Positions 13,264 through 26,143 are shown, numbered from the stretch's first letter. The stretch is 38,075 bases of DNA from Coriobacteriaceae bacterium (GCA_003862195.1 QOUO01000016.1:1-38075); one strand, 5' to 3'. The notes: generated by a model not told the origin, from the sequence alone. Made by a program: numbers and translations.

Positions 13264-15387
13264 ATGGATGCAGGCGTTCGCAGGGTAATGGGCCTCATAA
13301 GCGAGATCAACGTTCGCTTTGTGGTGCCGGTCTACCAGCGGCCCTACTCCTGGGGAGAAGAGCAGTGCCTCCAGCTGTGGGACGACATCCTCCACTGCGG
13401 CCGATCCCGGGAGGAGACGCACTTCACGGGCTCCATCGTCACCATGCAGGACGGCTCCGCCTCGCCGGCTGGCGTCGCCGCGCTCGCGCTGATCGACGGC
13501 CAGCAGCGCATCACCACCATCGCGCTGCTGCTCGTGGCGCTTGCGCGCTACGCGTCCGCGCACCCGGACGAGCAACTCCCGTACTCGCGCGACGAGGTCA
13601 TGCTCGGCGGCTACCTCACGAACCCGTTCCGCTCGGGGGAGGACCACTACAAGCTCACGCTCTCCAAGGGCGACCGCGCCACGTTCCGCTCGATCGTGGA
13701 CAACCTGGAGGACCCGTCGCGTCCCGTCGACCCCACGTCCAAGCGCATCCTGCAGAACCTCTCGCTCTTCGAGCAGCGCCTCGACGCCCTGTCCAACGTC
13801 GCGAGCGTGTGGGTGGGCCTGCGCCGCCTCGAGGTCGTCGCGGTGTCGCTCACGCAGGGGCGCGACCGCGCGCAGCTCATCTTCGAGTCCATGAACTCCA
13901 CCGGCAAGGACCTGGGCGCCGCGGACCTCATCAGGAACTTCGTCCTCATGAAGTACCCCCTCGACCGCCAGGCGGAGGCGTACCGCACCTACTGGAAGCC
14001 GCTTGAGGACGCCCTTCTCCCCCTGGGCGAGGACGACGCTCTCGACGACTTCGTGCGCTGCTTCATGCAGATGGCCTACGCGCCGGAGCCCCTCGGCCAG
14101 GCGGACCTGTACCAGACGTTCAAGCGCTACGTCGCGGAGGGCGGCTTCGACCGCAACGACCGCATGGGCTTCCTTTGCCTGCGGCTCAAGGACTTTGCGC
14201 AGTACTACGTCGCGACGGTCACGGGCGAGCTCGCGCAGCCGCTCGTGGAGGCCTCCGCCGCAGACGCCCCGGCGTTTCGCGAGGTCACGGCGCGCCTCGC
14301 CGGCATCGCGGAGCTCGGCGTCCCGCAGGCGCGCCCGCTCGAGCTCGAGCTCCTGCGCAGCTGCCACCGCCGCGAGTGCACGCTCACGCAGCTCGCGACG
14401 ATGCTCGGCACGCTCGAGTCCTACCTGCTGCGCCGCGCCGTGTGCGACTGCGAGGGCAGCGCCCAGACGCAGTTCCTGCTGCGGCTCGTGGCCAAGCTCC
14501 AGGCCGTTCGCAACGCGGGCGAGAAGTACTACGACGCCTACCTCGCGCTCTTCCTCGTGGAGGAGGGCACGCCGCGCCGCCTGCCCACGGACGACGAGTT
14601 CTCGCGCGCACTCCAAAGCCGCGACTGCTTTGGCTTCTCGCGCTCGTTCTACCTGCTCACGCGCCTGAACGGCCACCGCGCCGCCGCGTCCGCACAGGCG
14701 GGGGAGAAGGACGCCGTTCCCACGGGTGACGTCCCCACCCGCGAGGGCTGGTCGGTCGAGCACGTCATGCCCGTGGGCGCGCTCGCCGACGACGCTTGGC
14801 GCGCGGCGCTCGGCCCCAACCCGGAGCTCGCCTACGAGCGGCTCGAGAACACGCTCGGCAACCTGGTGCTTACGCCCTACGCCTACGACCTGCAGGACTG
14901 CGGCTTTGACCAGAAGCTCGAGCGCCTGCGCCAGGACGCGGACGGCGTGCCGGAGCGCATCGCGCTCTCCTCGGACGTGCTCGACCAGCAAGCCTGGGGC
15001 CCGGAGCAGATCGAGGCCCGCGGCGCCCGCCTCGCGCGAGAGGCCCTCGCCATCTGGCCCATGCCCACGGTGGACGCGGCCACGCTCGAGTCCTACCGCC
15101 CCACGGCCCGCGCGGCGAGCCTCAGGCAGACCACCTGGCAGGACCTCTTCGACTCCGGCGTGGTCCAGATGGACGACACGCTCGTGAGCGCGAGCCCCAT
15201 GTACCCGGGCCGCGCCACCGTCACGTCCACGGGCAAGATCATGCTCGCCAACGGCCAGATGTTCACGGACCCCACGGACGCCTACGAGCGCTTCCTCGGC
15301 ACCATCGGCGCGAACCCCACCGGCCTCAACGGCTGGACGCACTGGCGCCTGGGCGACGGCGGACCGCTCCTGGACGACCTCCGCTAG
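13264..15387 (+). CDS. DUF262-DUF1524 (GmrSD-like) nuclease with C-terminal RAMA-like domain
   Basis: This 707-residue protein has the N-terminal DUF262 domain (VPVYQRPYSW at 22-31, then IDGQQRITTI near 77-86), the nucleotide-handling half of GmrSD-type restriction enzymes. The DUF1524 His-Asn-His-like nuclease domain follows (WSVEHVMPVG near 497, then ERLENTLGNLVLTPYAYDLQ). About 100 final residues resemble a RAMA/DUF4357 module (GKIMLANGQMFTDPTDAYER then NGWTHWRLGDGG), often found in restriction and modification proteins. GmrSD relatives cut phage DNA with modified cytosines; the substrate here is unknown. No methylase or partner gene adjoins, so it may act alone. A dispersed motif encodes the linker GEKDA before DUF1524. 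ATG 13264 follows GGGAGC. Confidence 0.85.
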   Translation: MDAGVRRVMGLISEINVRFVVPVYQRPYSWGEEQCLQLWDDILHCGRSREETHFTGSIVTMQDGSASPAGVAALALIDGQQRITTIALLLVALARYASAHPDEQLPYSRDEVMLGGYLTNPFRSGEDHYKLTLSKGDRATFRSIVDNLEDPSRPVDPTSKRILQNLSLFEQRLDALSNVASVWVGLRRLEVVAVSLTQGRDRAQLIFESMNSTGKDLGAADLIRNFVLMKYPLDRQAEAYRTYWKPLEDALLPLGEDDALDDFVRCFMQMAYAPEPLGQADLYQTFKRYVAEGGFDRNDRMGFLCLRLKDFAQYYVATVTGELAQPLVEASAADAPAFREVTARLAGIAELGVPQARPLELELLRSCHRRECTLTQLATMLGTLESYLLRRAVCDCEGSAQTQFLLRLVAKLQAVRNAGEKYYDAYLALFLVEEGTPRRLPTDDEFSRALQSRDCFGFSRSFYLLTRLNGHRAAASAQAGEKDAVPTGDVPTREGWSVEHVMPVGALADDAWRAALGPNPELAYERLENTLGNLVLTPYAYDLQDCGFDQKLERLRQDADGVPERIALSSDVLDQQAWGPEQIEARGARLAREALAIWPMPTVDAATLESYRPTARAASLRQTTWQDLFDSGVVQMDDTLVSASPMYPGRATVTSTGKIMLANGQMFTDPTDAYERFLGTIGANPTGLNGWTHWRLGDGGPLLDDLR

Positions 15388-15412
15388 CGGCGGCGTTGCT
15401 GCCAAGGCGCTG

Positions 15413-15426
15413 CGTTCTTCTCGCCC
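15413..15426 (-). repeat. Extended dispersed motif, intergenic copy
   Basis: Read on the minus strand this is GGGCGAGAAGAACG, the long form of the window-wide motif with A instead of G at one position. It lies 25 bases after the DUF262 stop. Confidence 0.6.
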
Positions 15427-15432
15427 GCGTGC

Positions 15433-15495
15433 AACGTATGCGACTTTTTTTGTTACCTGCGCGTTCGCATATGCTGGGCGCGCCGCACATACGTT
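15433..15495. promoter_or_regulatory. Inverted repeats upstream of purF
   Basis: Two inverted pairs interlock here: AACGTATG (15433-15440) with CATACGTT (15488-15495), and TATGCGA (15437-15443) with TCGCATA (15465-15471). A run of seven T follows the first arm (15444-15450). Together they could be the purF operator, a leader fold, or in part a terminator for the preceding gene. No purine riboswitch core is visible. Confidence 0.4.
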
Positions 15496-15564
15496 AAGCT
15501 GTCTGTTGGTTTGTGACGTTGGCTCGTGGGCGCCGCTGGGCGCCGGCAGAAGGGGAGCTTTCAC

Positions 15565-17094
<1,530 letters not shown>

Positions 17095-17170
17095 GCGGCC
17101 ACGCTGCCGCGCGGTGATGCGCGGGGAGTCTGGATTGCAAGGCGAGAACGGGAGATTGCGCTCCTGGATG

Positions 17171-17208
17171 AGACGGTTCCCATGCGTGATGCGTGGGAAC
17201 CGTCTTTT
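17171..17208 (+). terminator. Strong intrinsic terminator after purF
   Basis: A 15-bp stem (17171-17185 with 17191-17205, one G-T wobble) with a five-base loop is followed by TTTTT. The arms contain GGTTCCCATGC and its complement, a sequence repeated nearby at 17228-17237 and 17264-17273. Confidence 0.88.
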
Positions 17209-17227
17209 TGCGATGCAAGGATTCCGT

Positions 17228-17273
17228 TTCCCATGCGTTTGGGCCGACGGTTTCCTCGCGTGGCGCATGGGAA
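17228..17273. repeat. Second inverted copy of TTCCCATGCG / CGCATGGGAA
   Basis: A 10-bp perfect inverted repeat (17228-17237 with 17264-17273) uses the same arm as the purF terminator just upstream, giving four related arms in about 100 bases. It is not followed by a T run, so it looks like a palindromic repeat element rather than a terminator. The rest of the 432-base purF-gltB gap holds one dispersed motif and a possible -10, TAAAAT, at 17476-17481. Confidence 0.6.
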
Positions 17274-17333
17274 CCGCGGCTGCGCTGCCTGCGGACGGCT
17301 CCGAATGCCCGCACGCTGCGGCCCGAGGGCGCG

Positions 17334-17347
17334 CGTTCTTCTCGCCC
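17334..17347 (-). repeat. Extended dispersed motif, intergenic copy before gltB
   Basis: Minus-strand reading is GGGCGAGAAGAACG, identical to the copy at 15413-15426. It stands alone in the purF-gltB gap with no hairpin partner. Confidence 0.6.
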
Positions 17348-17526
17348 GTAACATCGTGACAAATCACATAGCCATTCTACCTGCGGTTGTTTCGATTTCG
17401 CTACGTCTGGGAAACCCAACGGTATCCAGCCGATGAGGATTTGCGCACGCGGGCCGCGCGGGCGCGTTTCGGACATAAAATCCGTTTGGTATGTTGCCAC
17501 CTGAGGCAAAAGCGAGAGGAGACCCG

Positions 17527-20500
17527 ATGGCAGGTCAGGATTCCCTGAGGGAGTTCCAGGCGGCGCGAGAGCGGCGCTTCAACGGAGAGGGGCATGCCCC
17601 GCAGGGGCTGTACAGCCCCGAGTACGAGCACGACGCATGCGGCATCGGCGCGCTGGCGAGCCTTCGCGGCGAGCGCTCGCACGCGATGCTGGACGATGCG
17701 CTTGCGGTTCTGATGAACCTCGAGCACCGCGGAGGCAAGGGCCTCGAGAAGAACACGGGCGACGGCGCCGGCGTGCTGCTGCAGGTTCCGCACCGCCTGT
17801 TCCGCCGCGAGGCGCAGCGCGAGGGCCACATCCTTCCCGAGGAGGGGGAGTACGGCGTCGCCATGCTCTTCTTCCCGCAGGACCCCGAGGGCTACCGCGA
17901 CGCCCGTCGCGTCTTCGAGGACGGCTGCGCCCAGGAGGGCGTGCCCCTGCTGTTCTGGCGCGAGGTGCCCGTCGACCCGCATGACCTGGGCGACACGGCC
18001 AACCGCTGCCGCCCGCACATCGTGCAGGCCTTCCTGGGCAGGCCCGAGTCCACGCCCGCCGGCGAGGAGTTCGAGCGTCGCCTGTACGTGACGCGCCGCG
18101 TGATCGAGAAGCTCGCGGAGCACGAGCCGGCGCTCTCCGGCAAGACGTTCTACGTGTGCTCCATGAGCGCCCGCACCATCGTCTACAAGGGCATGCTCGT
18201 CGCGACGCAGCTGCGCTCGTTCTACCGCGACCTCGGCGACGCCTACGCCGAGACCGCGATCGCCCTGGTGCACTCGCGCTACTCCACCAACACCACGCCG
18301 AGCTGGGAGCGCGCGCACCCCAACCGCTACATCATCCACAACGGCGAGATCAATACGCTGCGCGGCAACGTCATCGGCGTCCGCGCGCGCGAGCCGGAGC
18401 TCTACTCCCCGGTCATGGGCGCCGAGCTCAAGAAGGTCATGCCCGTCATCAGGAGCGCCGGCTCCGACTCGGCCGTCCTCGACAACGTGCTCGAGTTCCT
18501 CGTCATGAACGGCAGGTCGCTCCCGCGCGCCGTGTCGCTGCTCCTGCCCGAGCCGTGGGACAAGAACCCCCAGCTCTCCGAGGAGCGCCGCGCGTTCGGC
18601 GCCTACCAGTCCATGCTGTCCGAGGCCTGGGACGGCCCCGCGGCCATCGCGTACACGGACGGCCACTATATGGGCGCCGCGCTCGACCGCAACGGCCTGC
18701 GCCCGGCCCGCTACTACGTCACCCGAGACGACCGCCTGATCCTCTCGTCCGAGGCGGGCGCCTGCAACGTCGAGCCCGAGGACATCGTCCAGAGCGGCTC
18801 GCTCGGCCCCGGCCAGATGCTCCTCGTCGACCCCGACAAGGGCCGCGTCATCTGGGACGACGAGCTCAAGGACAAGCTCGCGCGCGAGAAGCCCTATCGC
18901 GACTGGGTCGCGCAGGAGACGCTGGGCGTGAGCGACCTCGCGCCCGCGACCGAGGGCGACGCCGAGGGCGAGGCCGCCGACGCGGAGGCCCCGCTGTCGC
19001 TCAGGCTCGCACGCCACGGCTACCACTTCGACGACGTCGAGGAGGCCATCACCCCGATGGCCACCACGGGCAAGAAGCCCGGCGCCTCCATGGGCGCGGA
19101 CATGCCGCTCGCGGTGCTCTCCAGGCGCTCCCGCTCGTTCTTCGACTACTTCAACGAGCTCTTCGCGCAGGTAACCAACCCGCCCATCGACGCGCTGCGC
19201 GAGGACTTCGTGACGTCCTCGATCCTGTACCTGGGCAACCACGGCAACCTGCTGGAGGACCAGCGCAGCAGCTGCCGCCTCATCAGGCTCGAGACCCCGA
19301 TCCTCACGCGCGAGGACTTCGACCGCATCCTGCACGTGGACATGGTGGGCTTCTCCACCCGCCGCTTCACGGCGAGCTTCGGCCGCAACGCCGGCCCGCA
19401 CGCCCTGTCCAAGGCGCTCGACAGCCTCAACGCCGAGGTCGAGAAGGCCGTCCGCGAGGGCGTGAACATCATCGTGCTGTCCGACCGCGTGGGCGAGGGC
19501 CAGGTGCCCGTGCCGTCGCTCCTCTCGCTCGGCTCCGTGTCCCACCACCTCATCGAGTGCGGCCTTCGCATGAGGGCCGACATCGTGGTCGAGACCGGCG
19601 ACGCCATGACCCCGCACGACTACGCGTGCCTGGTGGGCTACGGCGCCTCGGCCATCTATCCCTACCTCGCGCACCAGCTCATCCGCCAGCTCGCGGACGA
19701 CGGCCACATCAAGGTGGACGGCGAGAAGGGCGTGGCTAACTACAACAAGGCCCTCACGGCGGGCATCGTCTCCATCATGTCGAAGATGGGCATCTCGACG
19801 ATGCAGGGCTATCACTCCGCGCAGATCTTCGAGGTCGTGGGCCTTGCCAAGGACGTCGTGGACCGCTGCTTCACCGGCACGCCCAGCCCCGTCGCAGGCC
19901 TCGACATGGACGACGTCCAGCGCGAGTGCGAGGGCCGCTACGACGAGGGCGAGGCCCAGCGCAGGAGCCCGGCTCCCGACCAGCTGGCGAGCTCCGGCAT
20001 CACGAAGTGGCGCCCGCTCGGCGGCGAGCAGCACATGCTGACCCCCGAGGTCATCTACCTGCTGCAGCGCGCCGTGCGCGAGGGCAGCTACGACACGTTC
20101 AAGCGCTACAGCGCCGCGCTGCACAGGCCCGGCCGCTCCATCGTTCTGTCCGACCTTCTCTCCTTCGTGCCCCTGCCGACGGGCCCCGTGCCCCTGGACG
20201 AGGTCGAGTCCGTCGACAGCATCGTCAAGCGCTTCGAGGCGGCGGCCATGAGCTACGGCGCCATCAGCGAGGAGGCGCACGAGACGATCGCCATCGCGAT
20301 GAACCGCCTGGGCGCCAAGTCGAACACCGGCGAGGGCGGCGAGAACCCCGTCCGCGAGACGACGCTCCCCAACGGCGACTCCAGGAACTCCGCCATCAAG
20401 CAGGTGGCCTCCGCGCGCTTTGGCGTGACGAGCCGCTACCTGCGCAGCGCCAAGGAGATCCAGATCAAGATGGCCCAGGGCGCCAAGCCCGGCGAGGGCG

Positions 20501-22188
20501 GCAACCTGCCCGGCAAGAAGGTCTGGCCGTGGGTCGCGGAGGTCAGGAACTCCACGCCCGGCGTCGGCCTGATCTCGCCCCCGCCCCACCACGACATCTA
20601 CTCGATCGAGGACCTGGCGGAGCTCATCTTCGACCTCAAGAACGCCAACCCCGACGCGATCGTCTCCGTCAAGCTCGTGAGCGAGGCCGGCGTGGGCACC
20701 ATCGCGACCGGCGTCGCCAAGGGCGGTGCCGACAAGATCCTGATCTCGGGCGCCAACGGCGGCACGGGCTCCGCACCGCGCGACTCCATCTATCACGCGG
20801 GCCTGCCGCTCGAGCTCGGCCTGGCCGAGACCCAGCAGACGCTGCTCCTGAACGGCCTGCGCTCGCGCGTGGTGCTCGAGGCTGACTCCAAGCTCATGGA
20901 CGGCCGCGACGTCGCCATCGCGTGCCTGCTCGGCGCCGAGGAGTTTGGCTTCGGCACGCCGGTGCTGCTGTCGCTCGGCTGCCTCATGCAGCGCGACTGC
21001 CAGCAGGACACCTGCCCCGTGGGCATCTGCACGCAGAACGCCTGCCTGAGGAAGCGCTTCGACGGCAAGCCGGAGTACGTGATCAACTTCATGAGGTACG
21101 TGGCGGAGGAGCTGCGCGAGGAAATGGCCAAGCTCGGCTTCCGCACCGTCGAGGACATGGTCGGCCACGTGGAGTGCCTGCGCCAGACCGGCGTGGAGGA
21201 CAACTGGAAGGCCGAGAAGATCGACCTCTCCGACATGCTGAAGAAGGTCGGCAACGACCTCGGCAAGTCCTTCCCGGGCGCGGAGGTGCCGCACTTCGTC
21301 GAGAGCATGGGCCCGGACGTGGGCCTCGACCAGACGCTCGACGCGACCCTGCTCATCCCGTACACCAAGGAGTGCCGCGAGTCCATGGGCCGCATGCACT
21401 TCTCGGTCGACATCGCAAACGTCAACCGCTGCACCGGCACCATGCTGGGCTCCGTCATCACCAAGGAGCACCCCAACGGCCTACCCGACGGCTCGATCGA
21501 GATCGAGTGCGTGGGCTCCGCCGGCCAGAGCTTTGGCGCGTTCATGCCCGCGGGCGTCACGATGAACGTCCACGGCGACGCGAACGACTACTTTGGCAAG
21601 GGCCTCTCCGGCGGCATCCTGACCGTCGCCCCCGCCGACAGCGCCACGTACAAGTTCGACGAGAACGTGGCCGTGGGCAACGTCGCGTTCTACGGCGCGA
21701 CGGCCGGCAAGGGCTTCATCAACGGCCTGGCGGGCCAGCGCTTTGGCGTGCGCAACTCCGGCGCGACCATCGTGTGCGAGGGCGTGGGCAACCACGGCTG
21801 CGAGTACATGACGGGCGGCGTCGCGCTGATCCTGGGCCAGGTGGGCGTCAACTTCGCCGCTGGCATGAGCGGCGGCGTCGCGTACGTCTACGACGAGCGC
21901 CACGTGCTCGACTCCAGGGTCAACCACGACATGGTCCTCATGGAGAAGCCCACGGCCGACGAGCTGGAGCTCATCCACTCCCTGGTGCAGGAGCACGCGG
22001 AGCGCACCAACAGCCCGCGCGGCATCAAGATGCTCTACAGGTTCGACGACATCAAAGACGACTTCGTGAAGGTCATCCCGCGCGAGTACAAGCGCGTCCT
22101 CGAGCTCACGGCCGAGGCCAAGGCCGACGGCCTTGACGACGAGGCCGCCGAGGAGCGTGCCTTCCAGGTCATGAGGAAGGGGATGTAG
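17527..22188 (+). CDS. gltB: Glutamate synthase large subunit
   Basis: This 1,553-residue protein matches the usual GltB length. The glutaminase domain starts at Cys38 (HDACGIGALA) after a propeptide, and the ammonia it frees is channelled to the FMN domain, where 2-oxoglutarate is converted to glutamate. FMN-domain marks are KPGEGGNLPGKKVWPWVAEV, then GVGLISPPPHHDIYSIEDLA, and SGANGGTGSAPRDSIYHAGL. The 3Fe-4S cysteines are in CQQDTCPVGICTQNAC, and the C-terminal beta-helix has the expected G-rich repeats (GGVALILGQVGVNFAAGMSG). The ATG at 17527 follows GAGAGGAG. It is three bases from gltD. A very long open frame on the opposite strand is a GC-bias shadow. Confidence 0.97.
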   Translation: MAGQDSLREFQAARERRFNGEGHAPQGLYSPEYEHDACGIGALASLRGERSHAMLDDALAVLMNLEHRGGKGLEKNTGDGAGVLLQVPHRLFRREAQREGHILPEEGEYGVAMLFFPQDPEGYRDARRVFEDGCAQEGVPLLFWREVPVDPHDLGDTANRCRPHIVQAFLGRPESTPAGEEFERRLYVTRRVIEKLAEHEPALSGKTFYVCSMSARTIVYKGMLVATQLRSFYRDLGDAYAETAIALVHSRYSTNTTPSWERAHPNRYIIHNGEINTLRGNVIGVRAREPELYSPVMGAELKKVMPVIRSAGSDSAVLDNVLEFLVMNGRSLPRAVSLLLPEPWDKNPQLSEERRAFGAYQSMLSEAWDGPAAIAYTDGHYMGAALDRNGLRPARYYVTRDDRLILSSEAGACNVEPEDIVQSGSLGPGQMLLVDPDKGRVIWDDELKDKLAREKPYRDWVAQETLGVSDLAPATEGDAEGEAADAEAPLSLRLARHGYHFDDVEEAITPMATTGKKPGASMGADMPLAVLSRRSRSFFDYFNELFAQVTNPPIDALREDFVTSSILYLGNHGNLLEDQRSSCRLIRLETPILTREDFDRILHVDMVGFSTRRFTASFGRNAGPHALSKALDSLNAEVEKAVREGVNIIVLSDRVGEGQVPVPSLLSLGSVSHHLIECGLRMRADIVVETGDAMTPHDYACLVGYGASAIYPYLAHQLIRQLADDGHIKVDGEKGVANYNKALTAGIVSIMSKMGISTMQGYHSAQIFEVVGLAKDVVDRCFTGTPSPVAGLDMDDVQRECEGRYDEGEAQRRSPAPDQLASSGITKWRPLGGEQHMLTPEVIYLLQRAVREGSYDTFKRYSAALHRPGRSIVLSDLLSFVPLPTGPVPLDEVESVDSIVKRFEAAAMSYGAISEEAHETIAIAMNRLGAKSNTGEGGENPVRETTLPNGDSRNSAIKQVASARFGVTSRYLRSAKEIQIKMAQGAKPGEGGNLPGKKVWPWVAEVRNSTPGVGLISPPPHHDIYSIEDLAELIFDLKNANPDAIVSVKLVSEAGVGTIATGVAKGGADKILISGANGGTGSAPRDSIYHAGLPLELGLAETQQTLLLNGLRSRVVLEADSKLMDGRDVAIACLLGAEEFGFGTPVLLSLGCLMQRDCQQDTCPVGICTQNACLRKRFDGKPEYVINFMRYVAEELREEMAKLGFRTVEDMVGHVECLRQTGVEDNWKAEKIDLSDMLKKVGNDLGKSFPGAEVPHFVESMGPDVGLDQTLDATLLIPYTKECRESMGRMHFSVDIANVNRCTGTMLGSVITKEHPNGLPDGSIEIECVGSAGQSFGAFMPAGVTMNVHGDANDYFGKGLSGGILTVAPADSATYKFDENVAVGNVAFYGATAGKGFINGLAGQRFGVRNSGATIVCEGVGNHGCEYMTGGVALILGQVGVNFAAGMSGGVAYVYDERHVLDSRVNHDMVLMEKPTADELELIHSLVQEHAERTNSPRGIKMLYRFDDIKDDFVKVIPREYKRVLELTAEAKADGLDDEAAEERAFQVMRKGM

Positions 22189-22191
22189 CCA

Positions 22192-23649
22192 ATGGGCAAG
22201 GTAGGAGGATTCCTGGAGCAGGGCCGCCACGAGCACGGCATGCGTCCGATCGAGGAGCGCGTGCACGACTACGACGACCTCTCCGTCACGCTTCCCGAGG
22301 ATCAGCTTCGCGCCCAGGCAGGCCGCTGCATGTACTGCGGCGTCGCGTTCTGCCAGACCGGCGTCAACTTTGGCAAGGCGCGCACGAGCGGCTGCCCGCT
22401 GCACAACCTGATTCCCGAGTGGAACGACCTCATCTGGCGCGGCCTCTGGGACGACGCGGCCGAGCGCCTCGCGCTCACCAACCCGCTGCCCGAGTTCACG
22501 GGCCGCGTGTGCCCCGCGCTCTGCGAGGCGGCCTGCAACCTGGGCCTGCACGACGATCCCACGACCATCCGCGACGACGAGCGCGCCATAAGCGACTGGC
22601 AGTGGGAGCACGGCGGTCCCAAGCCGCTGGAGCCCGCGCCCAAGGGCGCGCCGCTCGTGACCGTGGTGGGCACCGGCCCGTCCGGCCTGGCCTGCGCGTG
22701 GGAGCTCGCCCGCCGCGGCCTGCGCGTGCACATGGTCGAGAAGAGCGACCGTCCGGGCGGCCTGCTCATGTACGGCATCCCCAACATGAAGCTCCCCAAG
22801 GACGTGGTGGAGCGCAGGGCCGACCTCATGCGCAGGAGCGGCATCCAGATCGAGTGCGGCGTGGACGCATCCGACCCCAAGGTCGCGGCGAAGCTCGCCA
22901 AGACGAGCGACGCCGTCGTGCTCGCCGCGGGCACCGGCCGCGCCCGCACACTCAGGGTGCCTGGCGCCGACAAGGACGGTGTGCACCTGGCCGTGGAGTA
23001 CCTCACGGCCCAGACGAAGGCACTTCTCGACGGCACCAAGAGCCCCATTTCCGCTGAGGGCAAGGACGTCGTCGTGATCGGCGGCGGCGACACCGGCACC
23101 GACTGCGTCGCGACGGCGCTGCGCCAGGGCGCCAAGTCCATCATGCAGCTCGAGTTCCTACCTGAGCCGCCCGAGCAGCCGGCTCCCGGCAACGCCTGGC
23201 CCGAGTGGCCGGTGGTCAAGAAGACCGACTACGGCCAGCAGGAGGCCATCGCGACGTTTGGCGAGGACAGGCGTCTGTGGGCCACGGACACGCTCGAGGT
23301 CCTGGGCGATGCCTCGGTCGAGGGGCTCAAGATCGTCTCGCTCGACTGGACGTCCGGCAAGCCCGTCCGCAAGGAGGAGACCGAGCGCACGCTGCCCGCG
23401 CAGCTCGTCGTGCTGGCCATGGGCTTCCTCGGCCCCGACACGGGCCTCGTGGAGGCCTTCGGTGGCGAGGTCGCGCAGCAGGGGAGGCCGCTGCCCGTCA
23501 CCGTCGGCAAGCGCCACGTGCTCGCGGGCGCCAAGGACGGCCGCGTCTACTGCGCCGGCGACACCAGGAACGGCTCGACCATCGTGGTGAACGCCATCTC
23601 CGACGGCCTCGCCTGCGCCGCCGAGGTCGCGTCCGACCTGCTGGGATAG
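22192..23649 (+). CDS. gltD: Glutamate synthase small subunit
   Basis: This 485-residue flavoprotein feeds electrons from NAD(P)H to GltB. The N-terminal Fe-S region has CMYCGVAFCQTG, SGCPLHN and VCPALCEAACNLG. FAD binding is shown by VVGTGPSGLACAWELARRG and the NAD(P)H site by VVIGGGDTGTDCVATALRQG. The C-terminal FAD contact is VYCAGDTRNGSTIVVNAISD. It starts three bases after gltB, so it is co-transcribed and probably co-translated. Length and motifs are normal. Confidence 0.97.
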   Translation: MGKVGGFLEQGRHEHGMRPIEERVHDYDDLSVTLPEDQLRAQAGRCMYCGVAFCQTGVNFGKARTSGCPLHNLIPEWNDLIWRGLWDDAAERLALTNPLPEFTGRVCPALCEAACNLGLHDDPTTIRDDERAISDWQWEHGGPKPLEPAPKGAPLVTVVGTGPSGLACAWELARRGLRVHMVEKSDRPGGLLMYGIPNMKLPKDVVERRADLMRRSGIQIECGVDASDPKVAAKLAKTSDAVVLAAGTGRARTLRVPGADKDGVHLAVEYLTAQTKALLDGTKSPISAEGKDVVVIGGGDTGTDCVATALRQGAKSIMQLEFLPEPPEQPAPGNAWPEWPVVKKTDYGQQEAIATFGEDRRLWATDTLEVLGDASVEGLKIVSLDWTSGKPVRKEETERTLPAQLVVLAMGFLGPDTGLVEAFGGEVAQQGRPLPVTVGKRHVLAGAKDGRVYCAGDTRNGSTIVVNAISDGLACAAEVASDLLG

Positions 23650-23693
23650 CGGCGTAGCGGCTCCGCGCGCGACACATAGGTTGCAAGTTGCCT

Positions 23694-23727
23694 GCGACCC
23701 CGGACATGACGTCATGTTCGGGGTCGC
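23694..23727. terminator. 34-base near-perfect palindrome after gltD
   Basis: Two 17-base arms meet directly (GCGACCCCGGACATGAC with its complement, one G-T wobble), centred on GACGTC. No T run follows. It may end gltD transcription, or be a mobile palindromic repeat. Further on, CGGCTCCCT (23777-23785) pairs with AGGGAGCCG (23797-23805), another hairpin without T's. The 300-base gap holds no gene I can support. Confidence 0.55.
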
Positions 23728-23879
23728 TTCGTGTTGGGACTGGCGAGTGCGGGCTGACGCGTGGCCATATCCCAGACGGCTCCCTCGCGATAAGCAAGGG
23801 AGCCGCAAGGCCAACAGGCGATCGCGCTCGCAAGTGGGGGGAGAAGTACGCCCGTTCCAACCGACACCCCGGCATAAAA

Positions 23880-23914
23880 GAAGCCCCGCCTCGCTTGGTG
23901 CGAGACGGGGCTTC
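23880..23914 (-). terminator. Terminator after glnN (bidirectional shape)
   Basis: A 15-bp stem with one mismatch (23880-23894 with 23900-23914) and a five-base loop. On the minus strand it is followed by TTTTA, so it fits an intrinsic terminator for the glutamine synthetase gene ending at 23950. Confidence 0.8.
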
Positions 23915-23949
23915 GTTGCAACTGGTGTCAGGTTGCGAACTACGCTTTC

Positions 23950-26040
<2,091 letters not shown>

Positions 26041-26126
26041 CAGTCCTCCTCTGACGGAATTTGACCGTAGGCCGAATGGCGGCCCCTCGTACATAATGAA
26101 TCATAGCGATTGCCCGTTGCCCCCAA

Positions 26127-26142
26127 ATTTCGTCAATGTGAC
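26127..26142 (-). promoter_or_regulatory. GlnR-like box before glnN
   Basis: Read toward glnN, this is GTCAC-ATTGAC-GAAAT, the 5-6-5 spacing of actinobacterial GlnR half-sites (gTnAC-n6-GaAAc). It stands directly upstream of a possible -35 TTGGGG (26121-26126) and -10 TATGAT (26100-26105, short 15-base spacer). No GlnR gene is in the window. Confidence 0.4.
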
Positions 26143-26143
26143 G

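Noticed and set aside
15388-15564. Purine riboswitch upstream of purF
   Set aside because: The conserved loop and junction bases of the purine aptamer are not seen.
17401-21471. Very long open frame antisense to gltB
   Set aside because: It mirrors the codon bias of gltB, has low-complexity His/Arg/Val-rich sequence and no domain; GC-rich genes commonly create such shadows.
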